A stretch of DNA of 64,000 nucleotides. Origin: an uncultured Fibrobacter sp. Lineage in GTDB: Bacteria > Fibrobacterota > Fibrobacteria > Fibrobacterales > Fibrobacteraceae. The position numbers and the translations under genes are program-made. The stretch spans positions 62,001-126,000 of the forward strand of contig NZ_CAMVDO010000002.1 of the NCBI RefSeq assembly GCF_947166265.1, read 5' to 3'. Below are positions 1 through 7,363 of this stretch, piece by piece. Below the pieces are notes generated by a model. The model saw nothing but the letters and a program-made list of their open reading frames with translations. It ran no database searches and was not told the DNA's origin. Each line of letters begins with the position of its first letter. Within the stretch, counting starts at the first letter, position 1.

Positions 1-19
1 AAGAATTCTTATTTGCTAC

Positions 20-49
20 TGTAACACCTAAAGGAGTCGGATGTGTCAC
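20..49 (-). promoter_or_regulatory. ECF-type promoter or dyad operator reading out of the left edge
   Basis: Read on the minus strand this is GTGACAC, 14 bases, then GGTGTTACA. The same two elements with the same 14-base spacing occur upstream of the ECF sigma gene (3834-3863). The spacing suits -35/-10 boxes. The elements are also near-inverted repeats 22 bp apart, so a dimeric regulator is the alternative. It faces leftward, so it should drive a gene outside this window. Confidence 0.6.
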
Positions 50-73
50 TTTAATTTTTTCTCATAAAAGGAG

Positions 74-93
74 ATGCCCGCCTTCGAGGGCAT
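74..93 (-). terminator. Hairpin after the caspase gene (repeat-type)
   Basis: A 6-bp stem (ATGCCC/GGGCAT) lies 30 bases downstream of the caspase stop. On the minus strand it is followed by a pyrimidine-rich CTCCTTTTAT stretch, so it may act as a weak terminator. The flanks resemble the hairpins at 34284-34305 and 56375-56390, suggesting an interspersed repeat. Confidence 0.4.
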
Positions 94-123
94 GACAGCT
101 CCGCGAACGTGACAAGTTTGCTG

Positions 124-2550
124 TTAGAACTTACCCACAGTGACGGCGGCGTAGAAACCTGGCCACCAACGAGCCTTGTGATCTTTACTGCCGAAGTCGT
201 CGTGGTATTCCGCCAGCGGCTTGAGCCACAGCTTATCCCCAGTGATTTCATGAGCAAAGTTGAGAGAACCGCCCACAGAAAGTCCGAAGAAGGGGAAAAC
301 TTGAGTGGTGTAGCCCAGACGCAGACGATGGTGGAAATTGACGTCATCGCCGTCGTTGTATTCAAAGCCCGAGAAATCCGAATAGAGCCCATGCTTGTTT
401 TGTGCCGTCAGGAACATGTACTCCATCTCAAAGTGGCTTCCATACTTGCCAAACTGCGTTCCAAGACCGATTCCGGTTTCATTGACATCGCTGAATTCCT
501 TGAACTGAGTTCCCTTTTCAATCAGGCGGGCACCTTCGAGGGCAGTAAACAGGTAGGCCGTACCCATGTGGAAAGAAAGCCCAAGCGCACCCATTTCGTT
601 CATGGAAGCCGTTACGCTCCACACGCCGTTACCGACAATATTGATGAGGCCCACCGGAGTCTTTTCGCAGCTACCGCAGATATTCACAAGACCAACCTGG
701 CGGCCATTCGCCTTCCCCGAGATGTTCACGACACCCGCCTGCACATCGTCAATCCTGCCCGCAATGTTCAGGACAGACGCCTGCACGTTGGACTCTCCGG
801 CGATATTCATCGCGGCAGTCGCCTGCACATCGGAGGTTCCCGCAATGTTCATCGCAGCAGACGCCTGTACATTAGACTTGCTTGCAATATTGATCGCAGC
901 AGTTGCCTGCACATCGGACTCACTTGCCACATTGATCGCCGCAGAAACCTGAGCCTTTGCCACCCGCGCACAGTTGGCCGCAGGCGCAATCTGCATTCCA
1001 GACAAGGTATCGCCCACATAGTTCAGCGCAGCCGAGACTTGAGCCCCCGAAGACTTGCTTTTAGCGATGTTTGCTACCGGAGAAATCTGGAGACCGTCAA
1101 AGGAACCCGCATAGTTGACAACGCTCGAAACCTGGGCGCCTTCAAAATGTTCTTTCGCTCCGTTAAACGTAGCCGTCAGCTGCAAGCCGTGCATTTCCTT
1201 ACGGGCAATATTTGCAAACAAGCTAATCTGTGAACCCAGCATGTAGTTGTCGGTACGCGTCACAAACAGGCCCATCTGCAAGCCCTTGCGGGGTTCACGA
1301 TCCTTGTCAACTAGGTTGAAGGTCACACGGTATTTTCCGTTATGATCAAGCGAGTCGAGAGAATATTCCACGGAATCGCTACGGCCTTCGCTCCTGATTT
1401 CGCCACGGAGCATCGTCTTCTCGGCTGCAATCGCATTGAACTGTTTCTGGGAAAGGCGGGCGCGGTAGTTGTCCTGCAAGGAAACGGTCGCTTCCTTGTA
1501 CTCGGCGGGACGTTCCAGGCGAACGCTGTACTTTCCGGCCGGAAAACCGAGGCTCATCGCGCGACCAGGCTTCTTGTAGAGTTCGGCAACAAGTTCACCC
1601 TTCTCGTCGCGGATAAACAGGTGACCGTCAATATCCTCGTCGAGTTCGAGGCCCGCACTCGTACTGCGCAAATCCGTCATCACCACGTCGCCAGTGCCCG
1701 CCAAGTTCATGTCGCGGCTAGGATGCTGCGCACCGCCCATCGTCGCTTCGGTTTTCTGCAGAGTTTCGTTGAAGGCAAACTGGTAGGCTTCGGAAAGCGT
1801 CACCTTGCCGTCACCGCTCACGTCGCCTGCGCCACGGAGGCCGCTCACCAGGGAATGCGTAAAGAAGGAACCCTTCAGCTTGTCGCTTTCCTGACTGGAT
1901 TCGTCTTGCGTGCTGCTCGTGATAAAGGCGTAGCCTTTCATGTCGCTGCTCTTGTCGACCATGAACGCGGGGACAGCGACACCGCCCTTCACTCGCGTGA
2001 TGGCGCCCGAGCCGCACGCATCGATTACTGCAATCTTCACATCGGCATTCAAGGCATCGATACGCTTGCGGAATTCCTTCCAGCTATAGACTTCTTCACC
2101 GAGGCGGAGCCCCTTTTCGTCGGCGTGACCGCTATAATAGACCAGCACTTCTTCGCGGAAATTTTCGGCACCGTTTGTCGCATTCGCCCCCTTGCCCGAA
2201 TGCGCCGTCTTTGTCGCCACAAGTTTCTTGTCGAGCGCGTCCAGCTGTTTTTGCAGGCTTGCGACACTCGGTTCGGTCACCATGTGGACATTCGCCTTCG
2301 GGACTCCGCCCATCTGCGAAAGCACATTCGCAAAGGCGCGGGCGTCACTTTCGGCATAACGCAGGCGCGGACGTTCCTTGCCGCCGTTATTCGCACTCAC
2401 CGCAAAAACGTAGCGTTCAATCGCAATCGATTCACCCGCCGCATGGGCAGAACCCGCTACCGCTAAAATCGCCACCAGGCATGCCGTACAAAGAGCGATG
2501 CTGCTCATCCCAAAATCGCAGCTCAAAATCTTCCCTAGAATCTTCTTCAT
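124..2550 (-). CDS. Secreted caspase-like (peptidase C14) protein with surface-repeat and barrel-like C-terminus
   Basis: The start at 2550 is chosen because GGGGGAG lies just before this ATG; the longer reading overlaps the upstream gene. An N-terminal export signal ends near an AHA/AG site at about residue 38. The caspase fold spans roughly 45-290, with catalytic His in YYSGHAD (about 142) and Cys in DACGSG (about 179), and an EF-hand-like DVSGDGKVT segment follows. From about 440 come many short AINIAS/VNISG repeats resembling LA_2272-type surface repeats, then a glycine/aromatic-rich tail ending in VGKF, typical of an outer-membrane barrel. Last gene of the ECF sigma operon. The protease substrate cannot be inferred; catalytic residues are seen, the barrel is an inference. 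Confidence 0.85.
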   Translation of the reverse strand: MKKILGKILSCDFGMSSIALCTACLVAILAVAGSAHAAGESIAIERYVFAVSANNGGKERPRLRYAESDARAFANVLSQMGGVPKANVHMVTEPSVASLQKQLDALDKKLVATKTAHSGKGANATNGAENFREEVLVYYSGHADEKGLRLGEEVYSWKEFRKRIDALNADVKIAVIDACGSGAITRVKGGVAVPAFMVDKSSDMKGYAFITSSTQDESSQESDKLKGSFFTHSLVSGLRGAGDVSGDGKVTLSEAYQFAFNETLQKTEATMGGAQHPSRDMNLAGTGDVVMTDLRSTSAGLELDEDIDGHLFIRDEKGELVAELYKKPGRAMSLGFPAGKYSVRLERPAEYKEATVSLQDNYRARLSQKQFNAIAAEKTMLRGEIRSEGRSDSVEYSLDSLDHNGKYRVTFNLVDKDREPRKGLQMGLFVTRTDNYMLGSQISLFANIARKEMHGLQLTATFNGAKEHFEGAQVSSVVNYAGSFDGLQISPVANIAKSKSSGAQVSAALNYVGDTLSGMQIAPAANCARVAKAQVSAAINVASESDVQATAAINIASKSNVQASAAMNIAGTSDVQATAAMNIAGESNVQASVLNIAGRIDDVQAGVVNISGKANGRQVGLVNICGSCEKTPVGLINIVGNGVWSVTASMNEMGALGLSFHMGTAYLFTALEGARLIEKGTQFKEFSDVNETGIGLGTQFGKYGSHFEMEYMFLTAQNKHGLYSDFSGFEYNDGDDVNFHHRLRLGYTTQVFPFFGLSVGGSLNFAHEITGDKLWLKPLAEYHDDFGSKDHKARWWPGFYAAVTVGKF

Positions 2551-2560
2551 TTTCTCCCCC

Positions 2561-3328
2561 TTACCTTTCCACCTTGCGAAGCGTAAACGAAACCGATTCA
2601 ACCCCCTTCTGCTTCAGGGTCTTGTCAATATCGTTGCCGTCGAATTCAAACGTTTCCCCGGACGTAAGCAAGAAAAACTTCTCGAATTTCGGAGCGTCGT
2701 CCAGCTTGTAGGCAAACGGAAGTGTCGTCATCTTGCCCGGTTCGAGTTCTATAGCGCGGTTTCCTTCGCCCATGTGCATCGTCACGGTTCCGTTACCGTC
2801 CATGCTGAAAAGCATACCGAAGCACTTTTGCGGAACGCGGTAACGCAGCTGGATTTCGTCGCCTTCGCGGGCATCGCCCAAATTCACCATCTGTACTGCG
2901 CTGTCACCCGTCTTTTTCCAGACTTCGAGCGAGGCGTTCATTCCCTTGATGCGGGTTCCGTTGTCGATATCGGCCATCGCGACATCCATGGTGGAACCTG
3001 CCGCGGAGCTACCCGTAATTTCCACGTTACGGTTCAGCACCACCGCCGAGAACACGCCAAACGCGATTACCAGCGCCGCAGCCACCTTCAGCCACAACGT
3101 GTTAAAGGATCGGTTCGGACGTTCCGCATTTTCTAGCTTATCTTCAACGGCGCCAAACGGATTTTCGGCCAAGAAGCGTTTCCCTTCTTCGCGCATCATC
3201 CGCACGCGGGCGGCAAAAATTTCGTCTTCGGCCTCGCGCTGCTGCAAAGCCTTCATTTCTTCTGCGGAGAGTTCCCCCAGAAGGTAACGCTCCAACTTAA
3301 AATCGGAAATTTTGTTGACGACAGTCAT
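2561..3328 (-). CDS. Single-pass anti-sigma factor
   Basis: The cytoplasmic part starts with a short helical segment (FKLERYLLGELSAEEM) typical of anti-sigma N-termini. One membrane helix follows near residues 83-103 (LWLKVAAALVIAFGVFSAVV), then a periplasmic domain of about 150 residues. No zinc-binding HxxxCxxC motif is present. Its start overlaps the ECF sigma stop by four bases and its stop lies 10 bases before the caspase start, so the three genes should be co-expressed. Inferred role: hold the sigma factor at the membrane until a periplasmic signal is sensed. The periplasmic domain resembles the DUF4384 style only loosely. Confidence 0.75.
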   Translation of the reverse strand: MTVVNKISDFKLERYLLGELSAEEMKALQQREAEDEIFAARVRMMREEGKRFLAENPFGAVEDKLENAERPNRSFNTLWLKVAAALVIAFGVFSAVVLNRNVEITGSSAAGSTMDVAMADIDNGTRIKGMNASLEVWKKTGDSAVQMVNLGDAREGDEIQLRYRVPQKCFGMLFSMDGNGTVTMHMGEGNRAIELEPGKMTTLPFAYKLDDAPKFEKFFLLTSGETFEFDGNDIDKTLKQKGVESVSFTLRKVER

Positions 3329-3828
3329 CTTTCAACCTCCAGATTCTTGATTCTCTGTTGCAGGGTACGCAAACGCTTGCGCACGCCGCTCACCGAAAGT
3401 CCAACGGTTTCCGCAGTTTCTTCCAGGGTCATTCCGTCTACATAATGCAGAGTCGCGATAGTCCTTGTCGATTCCTGCTCCTTGGAAAAAATCCTCGCGA
3501 GAATTCCGCCGGCTTCGCGGCCGTCGTCATCTTCGGCGCAGGCGATGCTAAGCAAGAGTTCGCTCGAATCACAGTCCAGTCCGCGGCGTTTCTTGTCGCG
3601 GATACGGTTCAGGCAAAGCCTGGTCGCCGTATTCCACAGCAAGCTCGACGGCTGCGACAAATCCAAAGATTCGCTACGTTCGAACAGGCGCACAAAAACG
3701 TTCTGCACCATGTCCTTCGCTTCGGCATCGTCCTTGAGCAAGAACATGCAACGTCGATAAACCATCGGGGCGTACGCCTCGTACAGTTTCGAAAAAACCA
3801 TGCAGTCAAGGAGATTTTTCCCGTTCAT
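3325..3828 (-). CDS. ECF-family RNA polymerase sigma factor
   Basis: Region 2 is visible at about residues 15-50 (YRRCMFLLKDDAEAKDMVQ). A variable acidic linker follows, then region 4 with a helix-turn-helix near 125-160 (GMTLEETAETVGLSVSGV). The length of 167 residues is normal for the family. No Shine-Dalgarno precedes the ATG at 3828; an internal ATG at 3798 is possible. The promoter-like motif at 3834-3863 ends almost at the start codon, so the transcript may be leaderless and autoregulated. It heads the operon with the anti-sigma and caspase genes. Confidence 0.88.
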   Translation of the reverse strand: MNGKNLLDCMVFSKLYEAYAPMVYRRCMFLLKDDAEAKDMVQNVFVRLFERSESLDLSQPSSLLWNTATRLCLNRIRDKKRRGLDCDSSELLLSIACAEDDDGREAGGILARIFSKEQESTRTIATLHYVDGMTLEETAETVGLSVSGVRKRLRTLQQRIKNLEVER

Positions 3829-3833
3829 ACCAT

Positions 3834-3863
3834 TGTAACACCGGAGGAAAATAAAAGTGTCAC
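3834..3863 (-). promoter_or_regulatory. Autoregulatory promoter or operator of the ECF sigma operon
   Basis: On the minus strand: GTGACAC, 14 bases, GGTGTTACA, ending about 6 bases before the sigma start codon. It matches the motif at 20-49 in both elements and in spacing while the 14-base spacers differ, which is the pattern expected of a shared binding site. Confidence 0.65.
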
Positions 3864-3873
3864 CTAAAATTTA

Positions 3874-3901
3874 GAAAAAAAAGAACCCCGCTTACGCGGG
3901 G
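3874..3901 (-). terminator. Rho-independent terminator of the FKBP gene
   Basis: A perfect 6-bp stem CCCCGC/GCGGGG with a TTAC loop, followed on the minus strand by TTCTTTTTTTT. It lies 24 bases after the FKBP stop codon. Confidence 0.85.
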
Positions 3902-3924
3902 GACTCATCGTGTTCACTCAAGTG

Positions 3925-4956
3925 CTATTTCTTGGCGGCGGGCTTAGCGGCTTCAGCAGGTTTTGCCTCGGCGGGCTTCGTTTCAGCCTTTTTAGCAGCG
4001 GGTTTCGCCTGCGCCTTCTTTTCTGCCGCGGGCTTTGCTTCTTCCTTCGCAGCGGGCTTTGCCTCGGGCTTTTTCTCGGCAGACTTCGTTTCGGCCTTTG
4101 CAGGTTCAGCGGGTTTCGCCGTCGCGTTCGTTGCAGGAGATGCCGCAGGTTCCACCGCCGGGGCAAGCGCAGTACTGTCAATCGCCGGAACCTCGGCAAA
4201 GACCTTCAGAAGTTCCACCTCGAACACGAGCATCGCATTAGAGGGAATCATCGGCGGAACACCCGCCTCGCCATAGGCCAGTGCGCTCGGAATCCAGGCT
4301 TTCACCTTGTCGCCTTCCTTGAGCACCATCAGCAAGTCCTGCCAGCCTTCAATCACCGCGTTCACCGGGAATTCGAGCGGTTCGCCGCGCTTTACGCTAT
4401 TGTCGAACTCGGTACCGTCCAGAAGCGCACCCACATAATGCACCTGTACCTTGTCAGCCATCTTGGGGCTAATGCCCGTACCGGCCTTGATGACCTTGTA
4501 CTGTACTCCCTTCGGGGTCACCTTGACCGTCGTATCCTTCACATTTTCGGCAAGGAACTTGGTCTGTTCGTCAAGAGCCTTCTGCGCGGCAGCCTTTTCG
4601 TCGGCCTCCTTCTGCTTCTGCATCTGCAGCAGCAAATCCTGCAACGCCGATTCCGCAACGGAATCCGCCATCTGTACGGGCCGCGTCGAATCCACCTCGT
4701 CGCGAATGGCACCCATCAGCACATCCATATCCAAGGGAACCTTGACATTTGCAATCGCCTTGCCCAAATCCATACCCAAGGCATAGCTATAGCGGTTCGT
4801 CGGATTATCCAGATCCAACTTTGCAGGCTGAGTAACAGTGCTGTCCGCAGCCGGAGTCTCGGCAACCGGTTCAACGGCGGGTTTCTGGGCACCGCCACAG
4901 GCAACGAGAGCGCCAAAGAGGGGCAAAATTGCACCCAAAACGTATTTGGAAGTCAT
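3925..4956 (-). CDS. FKBP-type peptidyl-prolyl isomerase, exported, with Ala/Lys/Pro-rich tail
   Basis: The start at 4956 (MTSKYVLG) is preceded by AAGGA; the upstream extension has no coding signs. A short signal ending LVACGG suggests a lipoprotein. The middle part resembles Mip-type dimerisation domains (NRYSYALGMDLGKAI, then a Gln/Lys-rich helix). The FKBP domain is at about 150-255 (VQVHYVGALLDGTEFDNS, EGWQDLLMVLKEGD, AYGEAG). A tail of about 100 residues made of Lys-Pro-Ala repeats follows. Such enzymes help fold exported proteins. Monocistronic, with its own terminator. Confidence 0.88.
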   Translation of the reverse strand: MTSKYVLGAILPLFGALVACGGAQKPAVEPVAETPAADSTVTQPAKLDLDNPTNRYSYALGMDLGKAIANVKVPLDMDVLMGAIRDEVDSTRPVQMADSVAESALQDLLLQMQKQKEADEKAAAQKALDEQTKFLAENVKDTTVKVTPKGVQYKVIKAGTGISPKMADKVQVHYVGALLDGTEFDNSVKRGEPLEFPVNAVIEGWQDLLMVLKEGDKVKAWIPSALAYGEAGVPPMIPSNAMLVFEVELLKVFAEVPAIDSTALAPAVEPAASPATNATAKPAEPAKAETKSAEKKPEAKPAAKEEAKPAAEKKAQAKPAAKKAETKPAEAKPAEAAKPAAKK

Positions 4957-5190
4957 TTCAAGTCCTTGGATATAGTGATTTTTGACACATTTAAAGATAG
5001 CAAACGCCCAAAAGGAACAGTAGGCGAACACTTTTTAGAACCGTTTTTAACACCAAAAAATACGAAAAATCACCCCTCAAAACCACTTTTTAAGGTAAAT
5101 ATTTCTTTTTTCGCTCAAAAAAGGCACTTTTATCCATAATTGCAAAATGTGATAAAAATTACAGTTGTAAAAACCGGTTTACAAAAGGGG

Positions 5191-5218
5191 TTGCGCGAAC
5201 AGCATTTTGTTTCTAAAT
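5191..5218 (+). promoter_or_regulatory. Candidate promoter of the 73-residue gene
   Basis: TTGCGC, 16 bases, TAAATT, about 34 bases before the start codon. It lies in the gene-free stretch 4957-5252 between the divergent FKBP gene and the small gene; nothing else is seen in that stretch apart from A/T-rich sequence. Confidence 0.4.
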
Positions 5219-5252
5219 TTACACATAAGAGTGAGAAATATAAGGAAAAAGT

Positions 5253-5474
5253 ATGAACTATCGTTTTGAAAATTACATAAATTCAGCCGCTTCCCACAAG
5301 CAGGCTTTCGATAGCTCCATCGAAGGCGTTCGTCAGAGCCTGCACGACTCGCTGAACACAACAAGCGACCCCATCGCCGCAAGTTCCTCCAAGACTGGCT
5401 GGCTGAAGGGTTCGCTCTCCTACCCGTGGGTATTTGTCTGTTCCTTGGTCCCAAGCCTCAAGGATCTCTTCTAA
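5253..5474 (+). CDS. Small protein of unknown function (73 residues)
   Basis: Not recognised as any family. The ATG follows AAGGAAAA at a good distance, a plausible promoter lies at 5191-5218 and a strong terminator begins 24 bases after the stop, so this is a complete single-gene unit. The protein is polar in its first 50 residues (MNYRFENYINSAASHKQ) and ends with a short hydrophobic stretch (SYPWVFVCSLVPSL), which could be a membrane-associating tail. No signal peptide is seen. Opposite-strand open frames here are shadows of it and of folD. Confidence 0.6.
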   Translation: MNYRFENYINSAASHKQAFDSSIEGVRQSLHDSLNTTSDPIAASSSKTGWLKGSLSYPWVFVCSLVPSLKDLF

Positions 5475-5497
5475 AAATTTCCAACTGAACACTTGGC

Positions 5498-5528
5498 ACC
5501 CTGCAAAAACGCAGGGTGTTTTTTTATT
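5498..5528 (+). terminator. Rho-independent terminator of the 73-residue gene
   Basis: CACCCTGC, an AAAAAC loop, GCAGGGTG, then a T-rich run (TTTTTTTATTTT). It separates the small gene from folD. Confidence 0.9.
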
Positions 5529-5552
5529 TTTGGCGAAAAACGGAGACCTTTT

Positions 5553-6392
5553 ATGGCAGCACTCATCCTCGACGGCAAGGCCCTTGCCAAGACCACTGAA
5601 GAAGAACTCAGCGCCCGCGTGGCCAAGCTCAAGGAAAAGACGGGCAAGACCCCCATCCTTGCAACAATCCTCGTCGGTGATGATCCGGCCAGCGCCACCT
5701 ACGTCAAGATGAAAGGCAACGCCTGTGGGCGCGTGGGGATGGAAAGCATCCGCGTGGTTCTCCCCAAGAACACCACCACCGAAGAACTCCTCAACAAGAT
5801 TCAGGAACTCAACGAGAACCGCGACGTGCACGGCATCTTGCTGCAGCACCCAGTTCCGCGCCACATCGACGAACGCGCCGCCTTCGAAGCCATTGACGCC
5901 CGCAAGGACGTTGACGGCGTAACCTGCCTCGGTTTTGGCCGCATGGCTATGGGTGAACCCGCCTACGGTTGCGCAACGCCGGCCGGCATCATGCGCCTGC
6001 TGAAGGCCTACAACATTCCGCTCAAGGGTAAGCACGCCGTGGTCGTTGGCCGCAGCGCTATCCTCGGAAAGCCGATGGCACTCATGCTCTTGAACGCAGA
6101 CTGCACCGTGACGATTTGCCACAGCAAGACCGAGAACCTGCCCGAATTCGTGAAGCAGGCCGACATCCTGGTGGGTGCAGTCGGCAAGCCGGAATTCATC
6201 AAGAAAGAATGGATCAAGCAAGGTGCCGTCGTGGTAGACGCCGGTTACCATCCGGGTGGCGTCGGCGACATCGAAAAGGGACTCGACGACGTAGCCTCCG
6301 CCTACACTCCGGTTCCGGGCGGAGTAGGCCCCATGACAATCAACACGCTCATTTACCAGAGCGTAGAAAGCGGCGAGAAGTATTTAGGATAA
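5553..6392 (+). CDS. folD: Bifunctional methylene-THF dehydrogenase / methenyl-THF cyclohydrolase
   Basis: Interconverts methylene-, methenyl- and 10-formyl-tetrahydrofolate in one-carbon metabolism in the cytoplasm. The start at 5553 ([11 protein letters not shown]) follows CGGAG; an upstream in-frame start would fall inside the terminator. Family marks: substrate-side [28 protein letters not shown], the NAD(P) loop [20 protein letters not shown], and PGGVGPMT near the end. The 279-residue length is normal. It is monocistronic. Confidence 0.95.
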   Translation: MAALILDGKALAKTTEEELSARVAKLKEKTGKTPILATILVGDDPASATYVKMKGNACGRVGMESIRVVLPKNTTTEELLNKIQELNENRDVHGILLQHPVPRHIDERAAFEAIDARKDVDGVTCLGFGRMAMGEPAYGCATPAGIMRLLKAYNIPLKGKHAVVVGRSAILGKPMALMLLNADCTVTICHSKTENLPEFVKQADILVGAVGKPEFIKKEWIKQGAVVVDAGYHPGGVGDIEKGLDDVASAYTPVPGGVGPMTINTLIYQSVESGEKYLG

Positions 6393-6398
6393 AACCAA

Positions 6399-6487
6399 TC
6401 GGCCCTTCGGCAGGCTCAGGGACCTTAATAAGGTTAGCGAGCTTGCGAAGCGTGAGCTTGTCGAACCACCGGGACCTTATACAGGTT
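6399..6487. repeat. Interspersed repeat, CGGCCCTTCGGC family (copy 1)
   Basis: Begins TCGGCCCTTCGGCAGGCTCA and continues with GGGACCTTAATAAGGTTAGC. Related copies occur at 35874-35903, 42287-42341 and 53152-53219. A second partial copy of the GGGACCTTA..GGTTAGC part follows immediately, and its TTA supplies the stop codon of the neighbouring minus-strand gene. Confidence 0.75.
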
Positions 6488-6809
6488 AGCGTCTGGTCCG
6501 TTCCAGTTCTACGGCGTCCGTTTCAGGAGAGTTGGGCGAAAGCATCCCTTTCACCATATCGCCTACGAACTCGGCACCGACGCCGATTGCCGTTCCTACA
6601 GTAGAATCATTCGAAAACTTGCGGCTGTCCATCTCGGCAGTCGCATTCTTCATGGCGGCCTTTTCGTTTTCCTTAGGATCGGAATAGACAATCGGTCCCT
6701 TCTTGTGTCCGAGGTCAATCGAATCAACTGCCGTGGGCGCCTTTTTTTGCACGAGTTGCGCACTTGCAGCAGACAACATCAAAAGAAGAGCAAATCCCAG
6801 AGTTTTCAT
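6486..6809 (-). CDS. Small exported protein of unknown function
   Basis: The protein begins with a clear signal peptide (MKTLGFALLLMLSAASAQ); the ATG at 6815, two codons earlier, is equally possible. No Shine-Dalgarno is seen, and the start sits just after the T-run of a terminator for the upstream pseudogene. The mature part is about 90 residues and charged, with a hydrophobic Gly-rich stretch near the end (VGTAIGVGAEFVGDMVKG). The stop codon lies within an interspersed repeat. Not recognised as a known family. Confidence 0.55.
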   Translation of the reverse strand: MKTLGFALLLMLSAASAQLVQKKAPTAVDSIDLGHKKGPIVYSDPKENEKAAMKNATAEMDSRKFSNDSTVGTAIGVGAEFVGDMVKGMLSPNSPETDAVELERTRR

Positions 6810-6820
6810 ATCCATAAAAT

Positions 6821-6847
6821 AAAAAAAAGGGCGGCCATCAGCCACCC
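6821..6847 (-). terminator. Terminator of the FISUMP pseudogene
   Basis: On the minus strand: GGGTGGC, TGATG loop, GCCGCCC, then eight T. It lies 20 bases after the pseudogene's final stop. Confidence 0.8.
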
Positions 6848-6866
6848 TTGTCTTCGCAGAAAGCTT

Positions 6867-7256
6867 TTACAGAGAGTTGTCCTGAGGATCATCCGGTATG
6901 GGATCCTCACCAGAATCTTCCTGAGGACCGTCCGGTACAGCATCTTCCTCAGAGTCGTCCTCTTCGGAAACGTCCTCAGCAATGTCTATCCAGTTTCATT
7001 CTCCCGATTCACCATCCTCTCGACAAACATATTTACCCATTCTTCTCGCCGTATACAGTGTCTTACCGGCATTGCCCAGATTCGTTACTCACTTCACCAC
7101 TCACCCATTCGTCGCCACCGCGCAAATCGCCCGCATCGGCCAAAGTCATGAATTCGTCCGAAGACGGGACATGCCAATCCGGAGGGCAAAGATCATCACT
7201 CAAAGACCGAAAAGAACTGCAGCGGCAATTCCGCCCATTCTAAAACTCTTTGTCAT
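6867..7256 (-). pseudogene. Frameshifted remnant of a FISUMP (TIGR02145-like) surface protein
   Basis: No single frame is open, but minus-strand pieces in successive frames read as one eroded gene. It has an ideal AGGAGG ribosome site, the signal start MTKSFRMGGIAAAVLFGL, then (shifted) CPPDWHVPSSDEFMTLADA, which matches the CPxGWHvPs core of Fibrobacter major-domain proteins. Further shifted pieces are NAGKTLYTARRMGKYVC and an acidic tail ending VPDGPQEDSGEDP. At least two shifts separate the pieces. An intact terminator follows. The plus-strand open frames here are shadows. The family assignment is by eye. Confidence 0.65.
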
Positions 7257-7285
7257 AAAAGCCTCCTAGCTAAAAAATTTATCGA

Positions 7286-7320
7286 CGAAAAAGAGAAAAT
7301 CCCCGGCACTGCCAGGGATT
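7286..7320 (-). terminator. Terminator of metY
   Basis: AATCCC(C)GGCA paired with TGCC(A)GGGATT, followed on the minus strand by TTTCTCTTTTTC. It lies about 45 bases after the metY stop. Confidence 0.75.
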
Positions 7321-7363
7321 CTAAAAACGCCTAAAGCGCCCTATTCTGAACAAAGTTTTCTAA

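Noticed and set aside
109-1233. Long plus-strand frame opposite the caspase gene
   Set aside because: It mirrors the repeat-coding strand (RHVHRSRRL-type repeats) and has no ribosome site or promoter. The minus frame has catalytic motifs.
5283-6251. Minus-strand frame across folD and the 73-residue gene
   Set aside because: It runs across a strong terminator, lacks a start signal, and folD motifs are on the plus strand.
6848-7269. Plus-strand frames upstream of metY's end
   Set aside because: They show no family features and lie opposite the minus-strand FISUMP remnant, which explains the sequence.
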